Shown here piece by piece: positions 20,528 through 34,893 of a DNA stretch of 64,000 bases. The notes under the pieces are model-generated. The model was not told the DNA's origin and ran no database searches. It saw only the letters and a list, made by a program, of their open reading frames with translations. The position numbers and the translations under genes are program-made. Source of the DNA: Diphasiastrum complanatum (Eukaryota; Streptophyta; Lycopodiopsida; Lycopodiales; Lycopodiaceae); contig CM055093.1 of assembly GCA_029204225.1 (NCBI GenBank), positions 25,091,912 to 25,155,911 of the forward strand. The letters are read 5' to 3'. Each line of letters starts with the position of its first letter. Position 1 is the stretch's first letter.

Positions 20528-23124
20528 ATCTCCGGTTGAGATTTTGGATGTGAAATAGCACTCTTTGAGAAATATTCTCTCTTAGAGGATAACCAAGTTA
20601 TAGGATTCTCGGTTATGAAAGTGTTGTGTATAGATTAGGAGTCATTTGTAGAGATATGCTATGTAGTGAATCTTTGTGGGATCATTAAAACCTTTTGTAC
20701 AAACTTCTAATCCTGTGGATCTACAAAGTATTCTGTGAACTAAGTTTATTAGCATGCATAAACTAGTTGTGGATACATAGGCATATTGATGAGAATTTTG
20801 TTTGAGACAATTTCTCACTGGGTTATAGTAATTTCTCATTGAGAATTGCTTATTGACCTAGAATTGATTTAGAATCAAATTAAATGTGGTGTTTTGGTAT
20901 CACACCAAGACATTTAAATATTTTCTAAATCTGATACAACTAACCATGTCAAAAGTGCTACTTCTGAGTTAGTTGTTGGAAATCAACAATATAATCTTAA
21001 TTATGGATATTATTGTTGAGATGTATTGCTTATAAGTCACAACGTCTATGAGTCATTTTGAATTCATTTACAGATGTGTGTGCATAGAATACACGAGGAC
21101 TTTTTGGCCTTATCTTTTCTCGTTTGGAATTGATGGACTGCTATCCCGGAAGACTCGGGAGAGTTGGATAGTTGTTTGCCAAAAGTTAGAACTTCACATA
21201 ATGAGTTCCGGTAAATCTTAAATTATTCTAGATTAGAACTTAAGAGGAAAATCTAGACGTATTCTAGATTGGACCCTAACTTTGGAATGACACCTTGTGC
21301 CATGGCTAGAGTAAGGGTGTTTTTTTCTTTATACAGGCACTGTGTGTGAGTTGGAAAAAGTCTAGAATTTTTTAGATGGAAAGGACTTTGTGAACAGCTC
21401 ATGTGTCTTTAAAGAATTGTGATATACTCTTATGATATGGTATGGTCTCAAGAATCTGGAGAGTTGGGATTGGTAAATCATAACTCGGATTCTAGGAAAT
21501 ACCGAATCCATAGGAGAGGATAGTATTCATACCCCGGATGAATAAACAGGTTAGTGGAATTTTGGTATGACTGATCACCTTACCAAATCGACTATGTTTA
21601 TTCGAGTATAGACCAAAAAATTATAGAGTGTCTGTTTAGGCTTTGCGGATTACCAAAGTGACATTATAAACATTCGTGTTTCGAAGTTCATTGGTTGCTT
21701 TTGGTCGGCCATATTTGCTAAACTAGAGATGACTCTAAGTTTAAAGATTTTCTGATCATTGATTGTTGTCTATGTGATGGTATCACGTTCTTTTATTAAG
21801 TATAGGACAAGAATCCAATGAATTATGATTGACGAATCATAGTTCAGATTCTAGTTATAATTGATTGTTTAAGAGAAAGGTTACCTGGGTCATCAAAAAA
21901 TCAGTTAAGATATGTATTTATATTTCTTAACAATCTCCTCGGAGAGGAAGTTATCCTTGATGGAGATTGAATTATAGCAAGCATTTGGCTATCGGTTATA
22001 GCCCGTGCGTGTTTACATATAATTTTAAACCTATATCACCCATTGCGGTAGAGACTCGGGAAAGTTCAAAAAGTAGCAGATTTCCTACATGATATGCAAG
22101 AAATGCTACGGATTGCACGTGAGAATGATGCAAGTCTAAAAAGATCGCCGAGAGACTTCCAAGTGGGGGGTTGGGTATTTTTGAGAATCTCGATGGATTC
22201 AAGTGTAATGCGTACCGGCTAGCATTATAAATTGTCCCCTAAAATTTAGAGGACCGTATTAGATCTTGAAAAAGATCGGATCCTTAGCTTACCAATCGGA
22301 GCTCCCATATGGATCTGAAGGGCATCCCGTATTTCACGTAAGCCGTCTGAGGAGGTTGCCTCTCAAGTTATCCACATTTTTCTTCATGATCATCATACAT
22401 TGATATTTTATTGATGATGATGTTGTATGTATAATGTCAATCAACAACGATAATCATTTTGCATACGTAATTTCACATAACGAAACTTACATTTCAAATT
22501 TCATATAGCATTTTTCCCTCAACTAAATTTGTAAGCTCTTTCTACATGAGCAATATTTCAAAAAAATGTTCCAACAAGTATTTCATTTGCATTCTTTCAT
22601 AAAAACCACCTCAACATCTGATAATTTGATAAAAGTCATTGATACTCAGTTGCCATTTAGAATGCACTTCTTGCTAGTGAGATCATATGGTGGAACTCCC
22701 TCCCATACTATACTGGAAATATTAACAATGATATGACAATGTTGATGCACAAAGACAAAAAATGTATAGAGATCCACAAAATAACAACAAAATATTTCCA
22801 TTTAGCTTGCATGGAAATCAAACGTTAATTAGGTTTTGTCCAAACTTTTGTTTACCAACAAGTAGCTTTTTAGCAAGTTAAAAGTGCATGTGCTAGTGAG
22901 AATTGAAAAATAATGGTGTAGATCATGTTAAATCGAAGTTTTATGGATGTAATGCAATCACAAAGATTGAAATGACTCTCTTGGAATTCAAAAGTCCAAT
23001 TCTAGTTACCAATGATCTTCAAGAAGGCAACAACTCCACTCAACACTTGATCTTGATCGCCTGAACACAAGAAGGGTTCAAAATATGTACGCTATTGTAA
23101 ACCACAATATATTCACATTGATAT
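20528..23124. other. Unassigned, distantly similar to 52.6-53.9 kb
   Basis: No coding signature. Shares short strings and layout with 52.6-53.9 kb (aatgtggtgtt..., atattgctt(a/g)taag, and the hairpin word ATGATTGACGAATCAT at 21825). This suggests two old copies of one repeat of unknown class. Confidence 0.3.
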
Positions 23125-23400
23125 AAATGCGACACTGTGACCAAAATTCATCTTAAAAGCACTGGCGGGTTTTTCGCAATTTTGCACCTTTGAGAAAAAT
23201 GCGACACTGCGACCAAAATCCATTTTAAAGACACTATCGGGTTTTTTGCATTTTCGCACCTTCGGAAAAAATACAACACTGTGACCAAAATCCATCTTAA
23301 AGACACTATCGGGTTTTTCGCATTTTTCACACCTTCGGGAAAAGTGCGACACTGTGACCAAATTTCAATTTAAAGGCATTGTCGGGTTTTTTCCATTTCT
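23125..23400. repeat. Minisatellite, four units of about 72 bp
   Basis: gaccaaa anchors at 23139, 23211, 23283 and 23357 give periods 72, 72 and 74. Each unit carries gggttttt(t/c)(g/c)c and caccttcgg. The minus strand stays open through it (repeat DSVFKMDFG), but this follows from the period being a multiple of 3. A TATA-like catataaaaag lies about 130 bp downstream, so it may be the U3 of an LTR. Confidence 0.85.
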
Positions 23401-24825
23401 CTGCCTTCGCTTTACGAACACCTTCGTGTTTTTCGAGTTTTTCCAACAGTGGCAGACCGACATCGCCAACGTATTATTAACCCTAAAAACAGCTGGACCG
23501 CTAAACATCCCAAGGGCGGTTACCCACTTTGTACATATAAAAAGACTGGCGTAAATAACATTCAATGCTTGTAAGATATTTTTTGAAGACACTTGTGAAT
23601 ATATACTACTAGCTGAATCAAGCAATGTAAGTGTTGTCTTAACATTATAATCAGAGTTCTTCTATAGCCAGCGTTATCACGCTCAGCAAGCTAAAGTTAT
23701 TACTTAAGCCATTGTACTCACTGTTGATATTAATCAGAGTGCAACTTTTGTCTCACTATTGTATTGTTCATTTACGCAATTTTGTATGAATGATTCATCT
23801 TGAATATTTCTGCTGCTAAGTGTTGTGTTTCCTACTTGACTTAGGTTTTCATTGCTATTCTTCCCAAATTCTTATAAGTTGTCGGTTTGTTGCAACATTC
23901 TACTCTACTTAATTTTTTGTTTATATTTACCTAGTGAACGGTGGTAGGGTATGGTTACTAAAATCATTTATGGTAGAGAATCAATTTGTAATACCACAAG
24001 TAGGAGATGGTTTGGTTATTTATGAAGAGTGTCAAGTGTGCACGTTTGAATTTTCACAATGGGTTACCTAATCTCATCTATCTAATGATGATTTGTGGCT
24101 CCAAAAAGTTGTAATCCATCACAACTTTCATATGTGAAAGTATTGTATGAAAATAATATTATTGGAGAAACATTTATCGGATGTGATTGACGCAGATCTA
24201 TTGTATTCCCAAAACAAGATCTTGAGCTAATTTCTAAATGGAAATCTAGAGATGGAAAAGCACTTGTATTGATATCCATGAATATTAAAGACTCAAATGT
24301 TGCTTCTTCTTCGAATAATGTGCAACATATTTGTCTAACGTAGAAACATCATTTCACCTGCTTCGAAGTTCTTCCTGGAGAAGAATTGATGTGACCTTTG
24401 CATAGTTCATTATGGCTAAGTAGAGATCAACATGGTGAGATGGCCATAAGGAGCAAGAATTTCGAGGAGAGTCAACAATAGGGGATCTTATAGTAGCAAG
24501 TTAAAACTTGACTAACATGGTCACATATGCAAGTCAGTTCTGACACCTTCCATGAGAAAAATTTTTTCCTCAATTGGTAACATTTTGGGTCTCATAATAT
24601 TGATGAGTGCTTCCCAAACTCGCATATATGTTTCATAGCTACTAATATGAGCAACAAGATAAACTGTTCGACAACTATTGCAAAAAAAGAAGGCCATGAT
24701 ATTGAAGACTACAAAATTCTTGCAAGAAAGAACCAATAGATTCATGATGTAGGTACTAATGCTTCTAAAGACCAATCCAATTGAAAGCTGTTTATGGCAG
24801 AATCAGACAATGTCTTAGATTTTGA
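23401..24825. other. Unassigned; possible LTR and 5' part of the copia fragment downstream
   Basis: Lies between the minisatellite and a copia protease relic on the plus strand, so it may be that element's LTR, leader and gag. I found no primer site or readable gag to confirm this. Confidence 0.3.
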
Positions 24826-25560
24826 TTATTGGTGTTTTGATTCCAATGCAACACAAAAAAAACGTTTTTTTTCTTTACATTATAGCAATTTGATTCACTT
24901 TGGAGACTCAAGCTCTCACAATATCAAAGATGAATGAATAATCACCATCAGGTTCAATGATGGTTCATCTCAACTTATTGATGATGTTCTATATGTTCTA
25001 GCTCTAACCAAGAACTTATTATCCATAAATAGAATTGTTGATCAAGGCCGTACTATTGTTTTCGATGCAGACAATTCCTTATTCGAGACAACAATTTGAA
25101 TATTCTGATCAAAGGTTATAGAGATGATCATTTCTATACTTTAAGCCATGAATGTGCACAAGAAATATCTTTGTCTATGCTTGCTTTTGACAAGAATAGT
25201 GTATGGCATCGCCTAGGACATCTCCATATGAGATCCATTTACTATATGTTGCATTGTCAAAAGCTTAGGCATTAACCAGTCCTCACCAAGCAAACTTGTG
25301 AGACCTATATTTTGCAAGCATACTAGCTCAAGTTTTTTCAAAGGCAAAGCTCACAGAGCTAATGGCATTATGTATATGATGCATTACGATTTATGTGGCC
25401 TAATGTAGATCCTAACATATGAAGGAGCAATCTATGTATATTACATTCACCGATGGCTTTCTAGATGAACCACTGTTATCTTCATCAAGAACAAATTAGA
25501 CACTTATTTATGCTTTCAAAAGTTCAAACGTTTATTTATAACTCAAACATATTGAAAGGT
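24826..25560 (+). mobile_element. Ty1/copia protease to integrase fragment, decayed
   Basis: Reads YWCFDSNATQ (protease active site, DSG changed to DSN), then DVLYVLALTKNLLSINRIVD, then the GAG-pre-integrase VWHRLGHLHM, then CETYIL and FFKGKAHRANGIMYM with DLCGLM (integrase zinc region and start of core). Many stops and frameshifts. The 3' part is repeated in inverted orientation at 45.4-45.7 kb. Confidence 0.75.
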
Positions 25561-26180
25561 CAAAGTGTGAAAAAACATATCCAATAATGACATATATGGG
25601 TCTTGGATCTTTGGCTAAATTGGGTGCACATCACACAACATCAACAATGTAGAAAATCGTCATTCTAGCATGCTAGTTTAGGTAAAATCATGAAGAATAC
25701 ACATTGAATCATAAAATGCAAGTGCCTACTGTCCATGTCCATACTGCATCACATGTACAATAGTCCTCACACGCTCCAAATAAGTTTAGATGCATTCTAC
25801 ACACTAAAATGATCAATATCAAGAGAGAAGAGATAAAAGAAGATGACTGGAGGGATCATCAAACCTTAGTCGAGCTTGCTTGATTTGAGCTAGGCTATAT
25901 TTATCTGCATATCCAAACGCTTTATCATAAAAGTGACAATACATACTCCACGCTCTCCTTTTTGTACAGTCAACTTAATAGTTATTGTAAGCTACTTCTA
26001 AGGACACTTACCAATATCCAATACTGACTAATTAAGGTTCTTTAGATTAGCACAACACTACATAATCGACGATCATAGATAATGCATATAATGTGAGAGG
26101 ATGCCCAAATGTTTTTACAAGCACCTTATGCTCAATCTCCAAATCGTTCTTCTAGGCTTGTACATTGTTAAAGTAGATTT
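25287..26180 (+). repeat. Long repeat, inverted partner at 44760-45690
   Basis: The whole stretch from caccaagcaaac (copia integrase) through non-coding DNA to the end aggcttgtacattgttaaag is present as its reverse complement at 44760-45690, with modest divergence. It joins a copia integrase piece to non-copia sequence, so the composite itself was duplicated. Confidence 0.85.
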
Positions 26181-27073
26181 ATTTACAACAATAGAAACCA
26201 TTACAACTCCCTCCTCACTACACAATGGATTTCAATCAATGCTTTTAATTGCCTGCACCCTTGTATCTTGGAGGCACGCGGGCGTTTGAGCCAGGCGTGC
26301 CCCCAACCACATGTTTTTTTCTTTGGCTGCCCAGAGCACCATGTCATCAGGCAGCCAAAAACATAATCCCATAAGCAAACAGAACCTCTATTCAGTGACC
26401 TATATAAGTGAAAACTGGAAACCTTACACACATGTGGGTGCTCGGAAAAATGGCTTCGTCGGTGCCTGCGGATGGCGCTTGGTGCCCATGAAAATGTCAT
26501 GTTGATCCCCATTCCATGGGTGCTTCCGAGGAGTGGGCTGTGCCCATAAAAATGCCGCCAGTGCCCGTGGGAAATTGACGATGCCTCGCACTCGTGCTCA
26601 TGGATAAAATTCTCTCGGGGCACCCATCTAGTCCAGCAGGGCCCAGGTAGCGACGCCACATCGTGCAATTCTACTGTGTCGGGCCCAAATCATCACACTC
26701 TTGAAAAGGTGCCTCTAAGGCCCAACAGCCAGCACCAAATTTGATTGAGCTTGCATCTATTTTCAAGGTTGAAGATCTAGGTAGTAAAAAGGAAGGCAAC
26801 AGTTGAATCCACCAAGCTCCATCGCTAGGTCAATGGGCTTCTTCATCTGTGCATGGATTGAATCTGCGAGCTAGAATAAAGATACTCCAGATAGCAAGAG
26901 ATTAGAGAGACGGTGATTGTCCGGTTCATGCAAGACTTTGTTGCAGGCAGCAAACCTTAAAGATTCTTCCTACAAAGAATAACTGCGTATGGGCTGCACA
27001 GGCATGAATATATATAGTGCAACACCTTGACGAGCAGTCTTTTCCTACACTGCACTAAAACATGGGCAGGTCT
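26181..27073. other. Unassigned, unusually GC-rich at 26270-26700
   Basis: Richer in GC than its surroundings. A 155-codon minus frame spans 26201-26668 but matches no family I know. It may belong to the same locus as the exon candidate downstream. Confidence 0.25.
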
Positions 27074-27315
27074 ACAATGAAATGTATTCTTCCTGTCACA
27101 ATCTAGTGAAATGGCTACAAACGGATCTTCAACATGGGCTGCTATCACAAGTGTGGCTAACCACCTTCAATCGCATAGAACATGAAATGGCCTCAAAGGG
27201 AAGAATCCAAGGGCTGCTACAGGGTTGTTTGCAATCTTCAAGAATGCCAACAGAATTACAACATTTTGCTACTCCAGGCCTATTGACAGATTCTCTTTTC
27301 AATAAATATTTTTAA
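27074..27315 (+). CDS. Possible terminal exon of an unidentified host gene
   Basis: After a plausible branch point and acceptor (cactaaaac ... catgggcag) a frame opens with VYNEMYSSCHNLVKWLQTDL and runs about 80 codons to TAA at 27313-27315 (C terminus LLTDSLFNKYF). An AATAAA overlaps the last codons. The composition (mixed charged and hydrophobic, WLTTFNRIEHE) looks like real protein, not low-complexity chance. I cannot assign a family and found no upstream exon. A retroposed or broken gene is possible. Confidence 0.35.
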
Positions 27316-28077
27316 TTTAGGCTTCACAGCTACAACGTGATAGAAAGTTTGCCTCCATTTATGTTATATCTTGAGGCAAATGTCTGTACAGGCGTACCTT
27401 TTTTCACGGAAGTGCTATATGCAACAAGCCTCTTATTGAGGTCACTTGACGACTGTCTACTACACTAAAAGTAGAACTTCAATGCTACAGAATCAATGCA
27501 GTAAGAACTGCACTCAATTCAAGCAAGAAGAAATATTTCTTTATTGTGCATTCACACAAAACATCAGGGAATGATTTCTCTTTTTATTTACTTTGTTTTG
27601 CAGAAACAGAAACAAAGCTTCGACATACTAAATGTTTTACAGCAAAACAAACGCTCACAAAACGCCTATATTTTTAAACCAGAAATGCATGCCCATATCT
27701 GTAAGGGATTAACCATTTCCTTGCTCGGATACCATGTTTAGAATCAAAGCATGCATGAATATCTAAGCCATAGGAGAGAGAGAGAGAGATGGAGAGAAGA
27801 CAATCAATGCTTGTATTTAAGAGAATTGCACCATACAGAGAGATATAAATTAATAGATGAGAGAAAGAGAGAGAGTATGCTTTCATGGAGAAAAACTGAT
27901 TCTCGATTTTTTATCGGGCCACGTATGCCCTAAAATTTCATTAATGTGCACTTGATGGGCGGAAGACAAACGTGCGATGTTCAAGAATTTTCTAAAAAAG
28001 AGGGAGAGCGCGGGAGAGGTATCGCGTGTGAGAGATATAAAAGGGGAGAATGCAAAGGAGCAGGAGAAGGAGAGAGA
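27316..28077. other. Unassigned with short GA tracts
   Basis: Short (GA)n runs near 27775-27795 and 27865-27875. No gene was recognised. Confidence 0.3.
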
Positions 28078-28493
28078 GAGAAGTTTTTGAATTTAGGAAT
28101 TTTTAGGGTTAAGGTTTTTTGAATGGTTTAGAGCTAAAAAATAGCAATCATGTGAGTTGAGAGAGAGAGAGAGTGTGTGTGTGTGTGTGCGCGCGCGCGC
28201 GGGGGGGGGGGGGGTGTGGGGGGGGCAATGATAGACAAAAGGGTTTTGTATATTCTCATTGGTCCACGTTTGCCTTAAAACTTATTTGAAGTGCATTTGA
28301 AATGGGTTAAGAATGACATATGCATTTAGAAATTTTTAGAGAGAGAACATGTGGCTTTAGATATTCTTAGAAATTGAAGTTTCTAGAAAGAGAGAAAGGT
28401 ATAAGAGGGCAAAAGAGAGGAGAGGCATGCATTAGGAGAGCTCTTTTTTATCTTTTAGGGTATTTTTGGTTTTTCTTAGGTTTCACATGAAAA

Positions 28494-28530
<37 letters not shown>

Positions 28531-28700
28531 TTATTTTCTGAATTTAAGATTTTTTAGGGTTAGGATCACTTTGGGGTTTAGAGCTAAAAGTAGCATGTTG
28601 AGAGCAGATTTTTGGAATTTAAGATTTTTTAGGATTAGGGTTTTTAAGGGTTTTGAGCTAAAAATAGCAAAAATGTGAGTTGAGAGAGCGTGAACGAGGA
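28078..28700 (+). repeat. Three dispersed copies of an about 75-bp unit upstream of the gypsy LTR
   Basis: Units begin gaatttaggatttttagggt-like at about 28087, 28540 and 28616. Each continues to tttagagctaaaa(a/g)tagca and ends in gagttgagagaga or similar. It contains the compound microsatellite (GA)n(GT)n(CG)n G14 at 28158-28228. Confidence 0.65.
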
Positions 28701-28930
28701 AAAGCAAGGAAGGATCGAGCATATGAGTGAAAGAAATAGAATTGAGGGAGACATTTAGTGGTGAGCATCGCAAGCAAGAAGGAATAAAGTAAAGGTAGCA
28801 TTAGTGTTGGTGTTTGCTACACTTTTAGGCAATTCAATCTGGTGGCATCTTGCTTTTCTTCTCAATATTATGGTCGCAGATTGGATTGATAGCATGGCTG
28901 AGTCGGCAAAAGAATTAAATCTACCTGAAA

Positions 28931-29623
28931 TGTAATGTCAGACACCCGTAAAAGGTGCATTGTACTCGCAAGCCTATGGCGCGAAAATTAGAAGTAGATT
29001 CACTCTGAAATGGGCCAAGGTGAAAAGGGATCTAAGTAGTTAAAATGGAATTTGGTTTTATAAAACTTTGTGAAGTCAAGACACGTGACACCATTTTGTA
29101 GCTACCTTTTTCATTTGAAGAGAATAGAGTTGGGAGTGAGAGAGCATCTCCTCATTATTTGCTTGCTTGAGGTCCTTTTTTGAATGTGTGCTTCTTTTGG
29201 ATGATGAATGTTTGATATGTTTTTATTCTTATTTTGGAGTGATCACTATGATCCATAGGTAGATTTCCCTTATTGTTCACCTCCCTTAAGAGGATCAACC
29301 TCTTGAAGAGAACATCTAGAGCCAAGGATGCCTAGATAAACCAAAAGCAACCAAGAAACCAAAAAAGAGAAAAGAAAGATCAAGAAAATCCAAAACGAGG
29401 AAGATAGGATGATGAAGCTCCCTAAGAACTAAGCCATTCCACTTCTAGTCTCATACTAAGATTGACACCCTTAGTAGGCTTAGATCATCATTCCCATTTC
29501 GTAGTTTATCCCATTGGATCGAAACCCGTTACCACACACCACTACTCACCCGGTTAGAAATCCAAAATCCCTTCTTTGCCCTCTAGATCCGACCGACTAG
29601 GGAGGCACGAAAAGGGTCCAACA
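28931..29623 (+). mobile_element. Ty3/gypsy 5' LTR
   Basis: Starts TGTAATGTCAGACACC and ends CCAACA, immediately before a T-run and a gypsy primer site, giving about 693 bp with TG...CA ends. A related LTR starts at 61769 (TGTTATAAAGTCAGACACC) and shares gtactcgcaag, atccataggtag, gaggatcaacctc and other blocks. Confidence 0.75.
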
Positions 29624-29629
29624 TTTTTT

Positions 29630-29647
29630 TGGCACCGTTGCCTAGGA
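29630..29647 (+). other. Gypsy primer binding site (tRNA-Asp/Athila-like)
   Basis: TGGCACCGTTGCCTAGGA, one or two changes from the common plant gypsy site TGGCGCCGTTGCCGGGGA. Placed a few bases after the LTR end. Confidence 0.75.
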
Positions 29648-29699
29648 GATGGTGCTAAACAGTTCTAGGAATGAATTTTTCATTTGCATTTTTTTGTTA

Positions 29700-30230
29700 T
29701 TTTCTTCTTTTTTGACAAGTTTGATACTCGCCCTAGTGGATTTTTTGAGTTTTTGTTCATTTTATTACTCGCCACTTTTTCAGAGGCCAGAGCAGACATT
29801 GATGCACCATCAGTCAGCTCGGCAAGTAATGTTAACTACTTGTCCACTGTGATTATTCGTTGATTGCAAAATCTCGAGATTTTCTCAGTATCTTTACTCG
29901 CCCTCTTTACAGAGCTCTTTGCATAGTCAGATCTCTCACCAGACAGCTCGACGAGTAATTAGGCAATTACTTGCCTTATTCAATTACTCGCCAAGTTGAT
30001 TTTTTTTTTATTTTCTGTCAGTATCTTTACTCGCCATCTTCACATGGTGCTCAGAAACCTCAGATCTAGCAAGATAGCTCGGCGAGTAATTAGCTGATTA
30101 CTTGTCTATTTTTCGTCGATTTGAAATTCTCACTATTTTCAAAACAAAAAATTCCGCCTTTCTACCATATGCCAGATCGACGAATAATTAGCATTATTCG
30201 CCACGATTACTTGCCATCAGAGAAATTTCA
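29700..30230 (+). repeat. Gypsy leader with recurring word TTACTCGCC and its complement
   Basis: TTACTCGCC (or one-base variants) occurs at about 29725, 29765, 29894, 29967, 29984 and 30027. The complementary GGCGAGTAAT type follows AGCTCG at about 29821, 29950, 30081 and 30181. The alternating complementary words can pair as RNA. Position: between primer site and gag. Confidence 0.7.
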
Positions 30231-30507
30231 AAAAAATTTAATGAGATTTGAGTGACTGACCATCAAAATCCATCTGTATTTTTTATATCTTTCTCGATTG
30301 CCTTTTAGATTTGCAATTACCCGTTTTCTCTTTCATTCGATCTTTCATCTGATCCCGATCTGATCTTGATTTGATTTCGATTTTACATCGGTTTGATTCA
30401 CATCTCAATCCACTCTTTGATCACCTTATAACAGAAAATATCTACAAAAACATCTAAGAAAGAGAAAATGAAAAGACAAAAAATAGCCACTTCTTCAGTT
30501 TTAGTGT

Positions 30508-31760
30508 ATGCATCTCAGATCTTGTAGGAGATTATCAACTCTGGATTCCCTAGATCTTGAGAAATTCGTTAATGTACTCATCAAGATAGCTCACGAAAAC
30601 ATTGACGTAGATCCATTGATGGATAATTTTAGGCCATTCGTATCTCATGTCGTCAGGAACTTCCCTAAAATTGATCTTTCACGGTTTGATGGAAAGGGAG
30701 ATTCGTGACGATTCTTGCAAATCTACACCCAGGCATGTAGAGCCTACGAAGATGACAGCCCGCAAGAGCTGTTAAGATATTCAATCTGTGCCTAATCAAT
30801 ACTGCGAAGGATTCAACCTAGAGCAGAATGAACGTCATGATTAGAATATCCTACAAGCTGAATTCATCACACGTTTCAAGACCACCCATTTTTTTTCCGA
30901 TCCCTTCCTAAAATTAGGACGTATCTGCATGGACAAGAAGAATAGAGTCCTTGCGCGACTATATAGAACGGATCAAGAGATTATGGGAAAGGTAGCATAT
31001 GAAGAGATGAGACAAGTATGTCTCTTTTCAAGCGGCTTGCGCAGATGCCATCAAGAGAGTCGACGATAGTGAAAGCACTAGCTCGGACTCTCATTACACT
31101 GACCATGAGAGAAGACGCCGAAAGGAACGATGAGCCAAACGTAAGGATAAGCTTCATGATGATGCTTCCACCTCTATGGCCAATAGTACAGAGACGATCA
31201 TATCCGCCATAGATAAGTTGCATACGCAGAGCAATGAGCAATTTAGAAAGCTCTCTACTAACCTTACCATGGTCGTTGATCAAAAGCTGAAAGACTTGCA
31301 ATCTGGACCCACCCATGCCTATCGTAGAAGAGAGTCCACTTGTTGTCCACACTGCATTGACTTTCTTTCTTTTCCAGTATGAAAACCATGAGAACCAATA
31401 TCCACTTGCATAGCATCATCTACACAAGAAATTTCTTCAAAACATGTGAATAAAGCAAAGTGTGTCGCTTCCACTTGCTTACCTTTCTCTTGATCATCAA
31501 AGATATCAAAGATATGAATATCTTCAGACCTGAACCTCTGAAAATAGTCCCTCTCAAACATATGATCTAGATCCAACAAGATCTCATCAATGCTTGATCT
31601 TGATCTTCCACAAAGGTTAGTGAAAACAATGTCACGAAGGAGTGGGTAAGAGAAGATCAACTCTTAGATCAAGCCAGAGAGGTAGCCCGAGAGCATGACA
31701 AGGATAAGCCTGAGGGTGAAAACGATCCAATTTTGAATTTGAATTTGAACCAATTTTGGT
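30508..31760 (+). mobile_element. Ty3/gypsy gag, decayed
   Basis: Reads VVRNFPKIDLSRFDGKGDS then RFLQIYTQACRAYEDD, the start of a retrotransposon gag domain, followed by broken frames to a possible knuckle relic STCCPHC near 31340. Between about 31365 and 31640 a 113-codon frame on the opposite strand interrupts it and is unexplained (perhaps an insertion). The plus frame resumes as DQAREVAREHDKDKPEGEND. Confidence 0.6.
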
Positions 31761-32298
31761 GGGAGTCCCAACTTTAGGCCTGCGACATTAAAAGTCCCGC
31801 AAAAAAGCCTAAATTCTTTTTATTAACTTTTTAATCAAATAACTATGTGATCATCAAGTTGGACTTACACACGTAGGGTGCCAAATCCCTCTCACTTATT
31901 AACTAGGGTTAGGGTTGCCTTGGGATCTGCAAACCCTCCAACAAGATCGATGGTCAAACGCTTCCTCCCACTCTCTAGTGAATCCAAAGATACTGTAGTT
32001 CATCCATGAGACCGGACAACATGCACATGAGCATTCTGGTATGGAGATCTCTTTCCATAACAAGGAGGTGGAAAAGGACCATATTGATGTCTTAGTTGAT
32101 CTGTTGAGAGGAGATGTCCAAATACCAATGGGCACCTTGCTAGAAATGCATCCGACCCTCTGGGAAGAGTTGAAAACATATATAGATGGACCAAGCAGCG
32201 ACACGCATCCTACCAACTTGGTGCCGGATGAAGGGGCTGAAGGATCACAACTTGTCTACTACGTAGGAGTAGGATGAGAAAAAAATACAAAACACATA

Positions 32299-32545
32299 AT
32301 AATTCCAATCACGCATCGGGGATTTCCACGAGAATCAGCTATAGTTGATGGAGGATCATGAGTGAACAACATCGCCTCCAAGCTATACGACGCAAGGGGA
32401 CTTACTCATATGGTGAGTGCCTCTTTTACGATCTGACTAGATGACCAATCAAGTGTGAAACCATTAGGCATAGCCCAGGAAGTACATACTAAGGTAGCAG
32501 GAATTCGATTCGTGCTAGATTTTGTAGTTTTGGATTTGTCCGAAT
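32299..32545 (+). mobile_element. Ty3/gypsy protease relic
   Basis: One frame with two stops reads ITHRGFPRESAIVDGGS, VNNIASKLYDARGLTHMVSA, DDQSSVKPLGIAQEV and FVLDFVVLDL. This matches plant gypsy proteases (IVDGGSxVNxI, PLGxxxDVxV, FxVDFVVLDL). DGGS stands at the active site. The element stops here: no RT or integrase follows. Confidence 0.75.
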
Positions 32546-34881
<2,336 letters not shown>

Positions 34882-34893
34882 TGGTATCAGAGC
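34882..34893 (+). other. Copia primer binding site
   Basis: TGGTATCAGAGC, complementary to the 3' end of initiator tRNA-Met, directly after the LTR end. Confidence 0.9.

Noticed and set aside
26201-26668. 155-codon minus-strand frame as a gene
   Set aside because: Odd composition (many His, Trp, Cys), no recognisable domain, and the neighbouring exon candidate is on the other strand.
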